DNA of 64,000 bases, from positions 1-64,000 of the forward strand of contig JADQBA010000002.1 in NCBI GenBank assembly GCA_016903675.1, read 5' to 3'. Shown piece by piece: positions 58,367 to 64,000 of this stretch; positions within the stretch are counted from its first letter, which is position 1, and every line of letters begins with the position of its first letter. The DNA comes from Stigonema ocellatum SAG 48.90 = DSM 106950. Lineage in GTDB: Bacteria > Cyanobacteriota > Cyanobacteriia > Cyanobacteriales > Nostocaceae. The notes under the pieces were generated by a model, which worked only from the letters and a program-made list of their open reading frames with translations, made no database searches and was not told the DNA's origin. The position numbers were made by a program, and so were the translations under genes.

Positions 58367-59905
58367 TCAAATCGTCTTATCCAAAATTAGCTTTTTCAAA
58401 AAATTTGCTTTCTTCTGACTTAAACGATAAATTTCAGGAGAAGGCTTACCAACGATATATCCTTGAATATAGCTAACACCAATCTCTTTGAGCCGAGACA
58501 AACTAATAGGAACAGTCTCATCTACACCTTCCACTATGACATTTGATGGATTGAGGTTATTTGCACCAACTAATTCATGAACAAAACGGATAATCACATC
58601 ACTGTGTTCATGGTGCAGAATCTCTCGGTCAATTTTGACATGACATGGATTCAGTCCCGCTAAACGAGAAACAGATGCATGTCCTACTCCAAAATCATCA
58701 ATAGCAAATCTAATCTTGAGTTTTACATATTCTAGAAGTTTCTTTTTAAAGAAATTTATTGGCGACTCTAAACGAATACCATCTTGAAACACTGGCAACT
58801 CAACCTTTTCGGAAATTTCTAAAATGAGATTTCTGGGTTGAATAACCTGAGATTGAAGAATCTGACGCACTGTTTCAAAGTAAGCCCTTCCCATGAGAGA
58901 GTCTGGGTACACGTTAACAGATAATGGCTTCGCATCATCTGCTCTGGCTTGCTTTGATTTTTTTCGAGCCTGTAAATATGTTTGGATAGCAACTCTCAGA
59001 AAATACTGATCGAGTTCAATGGTAAACTGGGGTCCCCAGGTCTGAGCTGCTTGAAACAAATCCGAAGGAGCTCTCAAGTTATCTGGGTTTCTCGCTAAAG
59101 CTTCCCAACCACTAATAAATAGGTCTTCTGGATCTAAATGAAGAACTGGCTCAAAGTAGACAACCATTCGCTGGAGACGCCCACAGAATAATTGAAACCG
59201 TCTCTCATAAAGCGATGCAGAAACAAATCCAAAATCTTTCTTCAAATCGTCGATAATAGCAGCTTCAACCAAATCAGGTTCAAACGGTAATATTTGACTT
59301 GCTTGATAAAATGTAGATAAAATTCTGCCATATGCATCCCCTAAAAGGTAGGAATCTCCTTGCACACCGCAAACAACCATGATCTCAGGTTTTGGTGGTA
59401 ATATCAGTGGTACGAACACAAAAGTATGAGAATCACCATTTCTATCCTCATAAATTTGATACACACCATGATAAGCAGGGTTAAAAACTGATTGTCGCCA
59501 GATATTTGGTAGGATATTTGATTTTAAGATTTCTATATAAACATCTTCGTCTATACGATCAGCTAAATCACTTTGTGATTTAACAAACCAGTTATCCTGA
59601 GTCTCATTACGCAACACAAAAACAAAATCTGCTTTGGAAGTCTTTCTAACTATTTCCAAGATGCGATTTCCAATTTGAGCGTTAGTACTTGAATTATTTG
59701 TTGCAGAATCAATAATCCGATTATCATCCTGTAGTTGTGCAATTAGCTGACTAATAAAAGACTCGTAAGGCTCTAGAAAGTTATGCAGATAACAGGCTTG
59801 CAATTGTAAATGATTAATGTCTTCTCGTTGTTGTGCTGTTCTTATCTTTACTTTCCCCAGGTTAATGTTCTTTTTGATTGCTTCAGGCTCTTGCTGTTGG
59901 CTCAT
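58367..59905 (-). CDS. EAL-domain protein with N-terminal GAF-like sensor
   Basis: A protein of 512 residues from the ATG at 59905; a TTG at 59944 adds 13. The N-terminal part (RILEIVRKTSKADFVFVLRN to about residue 230) resembles a GAF-type sensor. The EAL domain follows: SGWEALARNP, LILEISEKVELP, IDDFGVGHASVSRLAGL, CHVKIDREI, VIVEGVDETV and YIQGYIVGKP. The metal-binding Glu of EAL, the DDFG motif and KID are kept, with some non-standard spacing (EGVDE). It probably hydrolyses or binds cyclic di-GMP, a signal that often controls exopolysaccharide. It is transcribed alone toward the left. Confidence 0.85.
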   Translation of the reverse strand: MSQQQEPEAIKKNINLGKVKIRTAQQREDINHLQLQACYLHNFLEPYESFISQLIAQLQDDNRIIDSATNNSSTNAQIGNRILEIVRKTSKADFVFVLRNETQDNWFVKSQSDLADRIDEDVYIEILKSNILPNIWRQSVFNPAYHGVYQIYEDRNGDSHTFVFVPLILPPKPEIMVVCGVQGDSYLLGDAYGRILSTFYQASQILPFEPDLVEAAIIDDLKKDFGFVSASLYERRFQLFCGRLQRMVVYFEPVLHLDPEDLFISGWEALARNPDNLRAPSDLFQAAQTWGPQFTIELDQYFLRVAIQTYLQARKKSKQARADDAKPLSVNVYPDSLMGRAYFETVRQILQSQVIQPRNLILEISEKVELPVFQDGIRLESPINFFKKKLLEYVKLKIRFAIDDFGVGHASVSRLAGLNPCHVKIDREILHHEHSDVIIRFVHELVGANNLNPSNVIVEGVDETVPISLSRLKEIGVSYIQGYIVGKPSPEIYRLSQKKANFLKKLILDKTI

Positions 59906-59993
59906 AATCCGTGCGCCACTTTCACCATTCAACCAAGAGTTCAACTACCCTAAGAAGAATAGAGTAGCTGCAACCCTTGCATGGTAAGAAAAA

Positions 59994-60080
59994 CGGAGAG
60001 ACAGGGATTCGAACCCTGGAATACGTTGCCGCATTACAGCATTTCCAGTGCTGCGCCTTCAACCACTCGGCCATCTCTCC
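59994..60080 (-). tRNA. tRNA-Ser(GGA)
   Basis: The minus strand folds as a class II tRNA. The acceptor arms are GGAGAGA and TCTCTCC, with G as discriminator. The D-arm is GCCGAGTGGTTGAAGGC, and the anticodon loop TGGAAAT has anticodon GGA. A long variable arm typical of tRNA-Ser and the T-arm CAGGGTTCGAATCCCTG complete it. CCA is not encoded. A run of T follows the 3' end as a likely terminator. Confidence 0.97.
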
Positions 60081-60097
60081 AAGTATCACTCTTTACT

Positions 60098-60126
60098 AGT
60101 ATACAATATAATTGCAGAAAATGCAA
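60098..60126 (-). promoter_or_regulatory. Likely sigma-70-type promoter of tRNA-Ser
   Basis: On the minus strand TTGCAT (60121-60126) is followed after 17 bp by TATACT (60098-60103), 17 bp before the 5' end of the tRNA. Both boxes and spacing fit a housekeeping promoter. Confidence 0.6.
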
Positions 60127-60155
60127 TTATTTTAAATCTAAAATCCAAAATCAAC

Positions 60156-60524
60156 ATGTCCCATACATACACCATTAAAGTTTACGATCGCGCCAGAGGC
60201 ATAAAACACACCCTGCAAGTCCCCGATGACCTTTATATCCTACATTCTGCAGAAAAACAAGGGGTGGAACTGCCTTTTTCCTGCCGAAATGGGGCTTGCA
60301 CCACTTGTGCTGTCAGGGTGCGGTCAGGAGAAATTGACCAACCAGAGGCTATGGGACTGTCACCACATTTACAACAAAAAGGCTATGCCTTATTGTGTGT
60401 CAGTTATGCTCGTTCTGATTTGGAGGTGGAAACACAAGACGAGGATGAAGTTTATGAACTCCAGTTTGGGCGCTATTTTGGCAAGGGGAAAGTTCGGACT
60501 GGTTTGCCGTTAGATGAAGATTAA
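60156..60524 (+). CDS. Plant-type [2Fe-2S] ferredoxin with C-terminal tail
   Basis: A 122-residue electron carrier. The cluster ligands are in CRNGACTTC (C-x4-C-x2-C) with the fourth Cys in YALLCVSYARSD. The fold begins YTIKVYDRARGIKHTLQVPD. The tail after residue 100 (LQFGRYFGKGKVRTGLPLDED) is longer than in photosynthetic PetF, as in a separate cyanobacterial ferredoxin group. The ATG at 60156 is chosen because the longer frame upstream crosses the tRNA. It is soluble and transfers electrons to an unknown partner. The next gene follows after 9 bp. Confidence 0.95.
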   Translation: MSHTYTIKVYDRARGIKHTLQVPDDLYILHSAEKQGVELPFSCRNGACTTCAVRVRSGEIDQPEAMGLSPHLQQKGYALLCVSYARSDLEVETQDEDEVYELQFGRYFGKGKVRTGLPLDED

Positions 60525-60533
60525 TTTAGTTAA

Positions 60534-61055
60534 ATGATAAAGATTCTCATTTTGTCGTGCCTATTACTACTGGTAGCTTGTCAACCTCAAAAGAACAAAG
60601 AAGAAAGCAAACAGGTGCACGTATTGGTAGCACAAGTAGTGAGTGGGCAAACATTAGAGGTGGTAAGCATGGCTTCCCAACCCAGATTGATTTCCCAAGT
60701 GCGGTTGCTTGGGATTGATGCACCAGATATGCAGCAGCGTCCTTGGGGAATTGAGGCAAAACAAAAATTAGAAGCGCTGATTGGGGAAGGACAACCAGTC
60801 ATCCTAGAGTTTGATTTGGAACAGAAAGACAAATTCGGGCGGATTCTCGCGTATGTAAGGAAAGATGGGGTGTTGTTAAATGAACAGTTAGTGAAAGAGG
60901 GGAATGCGCTGTTCGTAGCGCGATCGCCCAACCATAAATATGACCTGCGTTTGGAACGTGCCCAACAATGGGCTAGACTCATGGGGCAAGGAATTTGGAA
61001 CCCAGTAAAACCCATGCGTCTCACTCCTGGTGAGTTTCGTAGTCAAAATCGATGA
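60534..61055 (+). CDS. Thermonuclease-family (SNase) lipoprotein
   Basis: A 173-residue protein with a lipoprotein signal (ILILSCLLLLVAC, lipobox LVAC) so it is likely anchored in the membrane facing outward. The staphylococcal nuclease-like domain has VRLLGIDAPDMQQRPWGIEA (Asp and Glu of the calcium/catalytic site) and KDKFGRILAYV (second Arg/Asp region). LLNEQLVKEGNALFV is the last helix. It would cleave DNA or RNA phosphodiesters. It lies 9 bp after the ferredoxin gene and may be co-transcribed, although no functional link is obvious. Confidence 0.9.
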   Translation: MIKILILSCLLLLVACQPQKNKEESKQVHVLVAQVVSGQTLEVVSMASQPRLISQVRLLGIDAPDMQQRPWGIEAKQKLEALIGEGQPVILEFDLEQKDKFGRILAYVRKDGVLLNEQLVKEGNALFVARSPNHKYDLRLERAQQWARLMGQGIWNPVKPMRLTPGEFRSQNR

Positions 61056-61294
61056 AAGGGGTTAAGAGTTAGGAGTTAGGAGTTAGGAGGTAGGAGTTAG
61101 GAGGTAGGAGTTAGGGGCAGATAAACATAAGTATATTAAATTCTGTTAAGATGCTTAGAGCCTACTAACTAATGTTTACTATACAGGCGCAGTGCATTGC
61201 GCCCCTACTAACAGATAGTTGTGTTTATTTACGCCGACTTACTTAAAACTTCCTCACTCCTAACTCCTAACTCCTCACTCCTAACTATTAACAA
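61056..61294. repeat. Short tandem repeats and repeat end
   Basis: GAGTTAG heptamers (about 61064-61110) and the inverse CTAACTC heptamers (about 61251-61285) face each other. Between them is a GGCGCAGTG-CATTGCGCC hairpin and the right end of the MITE-like element also seen at 32502-32516 (61231-61245). No gene. Confidence 0.7.
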
Positions 61295-62122
61295 ATGCCA
61301 GAACTACAAATTTTTTTAGACATTGCTACGGAAGCGGCGCTGGCTGCTGGTGCGGTGTTGCAAGGCTACTTGGGTAAGTTAGAAGATGCAGTTATCGAAA
61401 AAGGACGTCCTGGTGATTTGGTGACAGCAGCTGATAAAGCTTCAGAAGTGGTCATTTTAGACATTTTGCGTCGCCACTTTCCCCAGCACTCTATTTTAGC
61501 TGAAGAATCAGGGAAATTGGGGGATCAAGAAAATGAGTACCTTTGGGCAATTGACCCCTTAGATGGCACAACTAACTACGCTCACCAATACCCAAGTTTT
61601 GCCGTTTCCATTGGGCTGTTCATTAAAGGAGTCCCGCAAGTTGGTGTCATTTACGACCCTTTCCACAACGAGTTATTCCGTGCGGCTCAAGATTTAGGTG
61701 CAACACGCAACCGTTACCCCATCAAGGTTTCGGAAACTACTGAACTGAGTAAGAGCCTACTAGTTACGGGATTTGCCTACGATCGCCGAGAAACATCTGA
61801 CAACAACTACGCAGAATTTTGTCACCTTACCCATCTTACCCAAGGAGTACGACGCAGCGGTTCAGCATCGCTAGATTTGGCTTACGTCGCCTGTGGGCGT
61901 GTCGATGGCTACTGGGAACGAGGTATCGCTCCTTGGGATATTGCGGCTGGTGTAATTTTATTACAAGAAGCAGGGGGTAAAGTCACCGCCTACGATAGCA
62001 CTCCCTTAAAAATAGAGTCAGGCAGAATTCTCGCTACTAATGGTTACATTCACGACAGCCTCAGTGGTGAACTTGTAGGAGTGGGGAGTAGGGGGAAGAG
62101 GGGAGTGGGGAGTGGGGAATAG
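61295..62122 (+). CDS. Inositol monophosphatase-family enzyme
   Basis: A 275-residue Mg2+-dependent phosphatase. The metal-binding motifs are ILAEESGKLG, WAIDPLDGTTNYAHQYPSF and the C-terminal APWDIAAGVILLQEAGG, all as in inositol monophosphatases. It hydrolyses inositol phosphates or a related sugar phosphate in the cytoplasm. The last 14 residues (from about VGVGSRGKRGVGSGE) are read from a short tandem repeat (GGGGAGTAGG type) that supplies the stop codon, so the original C-terminus was probably replaced. The core is full length and should work. Confidence 0.93.
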   Translation: MPELQIFLDIATEAALAAGAVLQGYLGKLEDAVIEKGRPGDLVTAADKASEVVILDILRRHFPQHSILAEESGKLGDQENEYLWAIDPLDGTTNYAHQYPSFAVSIGLFIKGVPQVGVIYDPFHNELFRAAQDLGATRNRYPIKVSETTELSKSLLVTGFAYDRRETSDNNYAEFCHLTHLTQGVRRSGSASLDLAYVACGRVDGYWERGIAPWDIAAGVILLQEAGGKVTAYDSTPLKIESGRILATNGYIHDSLSGELVGVGSRGKRGVGSGE

Positions 62123-62391
62123 GGAGTAGGGGGAAGAGGGGAGTGGGGAGTGGGGAGTTAGGGACTACGTAGACGACGAAGCGTAAAAATATTCCTTCCC
62201 CTGCTTTTTCAACTGGGGAGTTAGTTAAGAGCAAAACACCACCACTCCCCCTCTTCACCCCATTCCCCACTCCCCACTCCCCATTCCCCACTCCCCATTC
62301 CCCACTCCCCACTCCCTACTCCCTACTTGTTTTATGAAGCAAAGGATACACTAGAAAGAATCTAACTGCTCCTTTGGTCCTACACCGCTGT
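62123..62391. repeat. Facing tandem repeats after IMPase gene
   Basis: GGAGTGGG-type octamers/heptamers (from about 62078 to 62165) face a CCCCACTCCCCATTCC run (about 62245-62330). Between them lies a unique segment of about 80 bases containing GACTACGTAGACGACGAAGC. The J-domain gene starts shortly after. Confidence 0.75.
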
Positions 62392-63336
62392 ATGTCTTTC
62401 AAAATAGATCGTGGGCTGTTTAAATATGATTTCATAGACTATCACGCAGTTTTGTGCGTTCCAGTTGATGCGGATGTCCTTCAAATCCGCAAACGCTATC
62501 TGAAGATCGCCCGCCTTCTGCACCCTGATAGCTGTGGAACTGCAAACCCTGCTGAGAAAAGGTTGTCAAGCGAATTGTTGTCAAAGCTGGTGAACCCAGC
62601 TTATGAAAAACTCTATCCAGAAAAAAAACACGCCGAATACATTTTACTGCTGTCGCACATGGGCAAGCGCTTGGTTCAAGAATCTGCTTCGGTAGAACTC
62701 ACTACCGATATGGCTAAGCAGTTAGCAAGTGCACCTAATGTAGAACATATTTATAAGACTGCGATCGCCAAAATTGCTGAAACTCAATATGAATCTTTGT
62801 CGCAAGCACTGAAAGTCATAGCCGGGGTGAGTGAGTTGAATTTGGTTTACTTAATGCGCAGTGTTAGCAAATCATTTGCAATACCGCCGCAAACAGTCAC
62901 TAAAGTTAAAGATAACCCTACACCTAAGCAACCAGAACACCCACAAACCCCACAACCACCGAAGGAAGACTCGGCTGCGGTTCAGTATCTGCGTCGCGCT
63001 CAAGATTTGATGGCAAAAAATCAATTGGCATCAGCTAGGGTAGAATTACAGGATGCCCTGAAGCTAGAGCCAAATAATAGTCGTTGTCATAGCTTGATCG
63101 GGGTGGTGTATTTGAAGCAAAATCAAACAACAATGGCAAAAGTTCACTTTGACCGCGCCCTGCAATTAGACCCCAATGAAGAAACAGCCTTGGCGGGGAA
63201 ACGCAAAATTGAACAGATTACAGGGCAAAACAAGACTGGTGCAAAGCCAACAGCAACATTAGATACTGGAACTAAGCAACCAGATAAATCTGGGGGCGGT
63301 TTGTTTGGTGGTTTGTTCGGTGGGAAAAAAAAGTAA
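62392..63336 (+). CDS. J-domain protein with TPR repeats
   Basis: A 314-residue protein from the ATG at 62392. Residues about 15-60 form a J-domain (DYHAVLCVPVDADVLQIRKR, HPDS with the HPD motif at residues 44-46), which would recruit DnaK. A central helical region and a Pro-rich linker (TPKQPEHPQTPQPPKE) follow. TPR-like repeats lie at about 190-265 (AVQYLRRAQDLMAKNQLAS, HSLIGVVYLKQNQTTMAKVH). The tail ends GGLFGGLFGGKKK. It is a cyanobacterial co-chaperone-like protein of unknown client. The stop overlaps the start of the next gene by 1 bp (TAATG). Confidence 0.85.
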   Translation: MSFKIDRGLFKYDFIDYHAVLCVPVDADVLQIRKRYLKIARLLHPDSCGTANPAEKRLSSELLSKLVNPAYEKLYPEKKHAEYILLLSHMGKRLVQESASVELTTDMAKQLASAPNVEHIYKTAIAKIAETQYESLSQALKVIAGVSELNLVYLMRSVSKSFAIPPQTVTKVKDNPTPKQPEHPQTPQPPKEDSAAVQYLRRAQDLMAKNQLASARVELQDALKLEPNNSRCHSLIGVVYLKQNQTTMAKVHFDRALQLDPNEETALAGKRKIEQITGQNKTGAKPTATLDTGTKQPDKSGGGLFGGLFGGKKK

Positions 63337-64000
63337 TGGTATATCAACCAGCAGCGGGAGCAAGAGATTTACTACCCTTAGATGTGGCGCAAAAACGCTG
63401 GATCGAGGATAGGTTACAGCAGGTGTTTCACCAGTGGGGATATCACAGAATTATCACCTCGACGCTGGAACGTATAGATACGCTGATGGCGGGGGGAGCA
63501 ATTCAGCGTTCTGCGGTAATTCAATTGCAAAATGCCGAAGATGAAGAATTAGGGCTGCGTCCAGAACTAACAGCTTCTATTGCTCGCACGGCTGTAACGC
63601 GCATGCCTGGTATGCGTTATCCACAACGCCTGTACTACAATGCTAATGTCTTCCAACGTACCCGTGAGTTCAGAAAAAATTACCAGCAGGAATTTTACCA
63701 AGCTGGGGTAGAATTGCTAGGCAGTGGTGGATTGCTCGCTGATGCAGAAGTGTTGCTGTTGGTGGCAGATTGTTTGCAAACACTGCCGTTGGGTCACTGG
63801 CATTTGATTTTGGGCGAGGCGGGAATCACGCGATCGCTCATTCAGGCTTTCCCCCCCCACTTACAAGGAAAAGTCCGGAGTGCGATCTCGACCCTTGACC
63901 GCGTCACCATAGAAACTTTACCTCTGAGTGATGAACTCACTGAACGGGCTATAATGATGCTGGATTTACGTGGAAACCCAACTGATGTCTTGCAAAAAGT
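63336..64000 (+). CDS. hisZ: ATP phosphoribosyltransferase regulatory subunit (partial)
   Basis: The ATG at 63336 opens a frame that runs to the window end without a stop, so the gene is cut. It begins VYQPAAGARDLLPLDVAQKR and shows GYHRIITSTLERIDTL, LGLRPELTASIARTAVTRM and YNANVFQRTREFRKNYQQEF. This is the class II histidyl-tRNA-synthetase-like fold of HisZ. HisZ pairs with the short HisG to start histidine synthesis from PRPP and ATP. About 220 of roughly 400 residues are present. Translation is coupled to the J-domain gene. Confidence 0.93.
   Translation, partial: MVYQPAAGARDLLPLDVAQKRWIEDRLQQVFHQWGYHRIITSTLERIDTLMAGGAIQRSAVIQLQNAEDEELGLRPELTASIARTAVTRMPGMRYPQRLYYNANVFQRTREFRKNYQQEFYQAGVELLGSGGLLADAEVLLLVADCLQTLPLGHWHLILGEAGITRSLIQAFPPHLQGKVRSAISTLDRVTIETLPLSDELTERAIMMLDLRGNPTDVLQK

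Overview
The window looks like a chromosome segment of a filamentous, probably heterocyst-forming cyanobacterium (Nostocales type). The evidence is: frequent GCGATCGC (HIP1) octamers; an ATP synthase beta/epsilon pair standing apart from the rest of the F1Fo genes, as in cyanobacteria; a protein with the Mo-dependent nitrogenase C-terminal domain; a plant-type 2Fe-2S ferredoxin with a C-terminal tail; a cyanobacterial-style HisZ; and many 7-9 bp short tandem repeats of the kind typical of this group. The genus cannot be fixed from the sequence alone.

Left part (1-18,000, almost all minus strand): a large exopolysaccharide cluster. It holds a WcaF-type acetyltransferase, an exostosin-like glycosyltransferase, a 2OG-Fe(II) oxygenase, one GT2, about seven GT4/CgeB-like glycosyltransferases, a Wzy-like polymerase, a CDP-paratose 2-epimerase-like enzyme and a WcaI-type glycosyltransferase. 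Several genes touch or overlap, so they are probably co-transcribed. The cluster has decayed in places: a carbamoyltransferase remnant split by a 136-bp MITE with its target-site duplication still readable, and the C-terminal stump of a SAM methyltransferase. No Wzx flippase is present.

Middle part (18,000-34,500, plus strand): a 2-kb intergenic zone with orphan terminator hairpins and a 42-codon ORF comes first. It is followed by a Wzc-type chain-length regulator/BY-kinase, a 3D-domain-like secreted protein, a GT39-like membrane protein, a 761-residue DUF4082/Ig/dimethylformamidase-like protein, a Tat-exported protein, a Wzt-type ABC ATPase without its permease, an FkbM methyltransferase and two GT2 enzymes. 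This is a second set of polysaccharide assembly and export genes.

Right part (34,500-64,000): mixed chromosomal genes. These are an AbrB-family transporter, a small glycine-zipper protein, a lipoate/octanoate transferase and a YbjN protein; an SDR-SDR-Zn-ADH-GH63 group; a secreted phosphoesterase; a membrane protein/lipase pair flanked by two copies of one repeat; atpD-atpC; a GH74-like lipoprotein and a GT39-like membrane protein; a two-gene unit of a heme-oxygenase-fold protein and a free-standing carrier protein; a TerB/Mo-nitro_C protein; an EAL protein; tRNA-Ser(GGA); ferredoxin; a nuclease lipoprotein; an inositol-phosphatase-family enzyme; a J-domain/TPR protein; and a HisZ gene cut by the window end.

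Throughout, intergenic DNA is filled with MITE-like elements (at least four families seen by their terminal inverted repeats), perfect 16-22 bp hairpins and short tandem repeats. The strongest candidates for new biology are the heme-oxygenase-fold/carrier-protein pair, the DUF4082-dimethylformamidase-like protein inside a polysaccharide locus, and the orphan Wzt with its neighbours.
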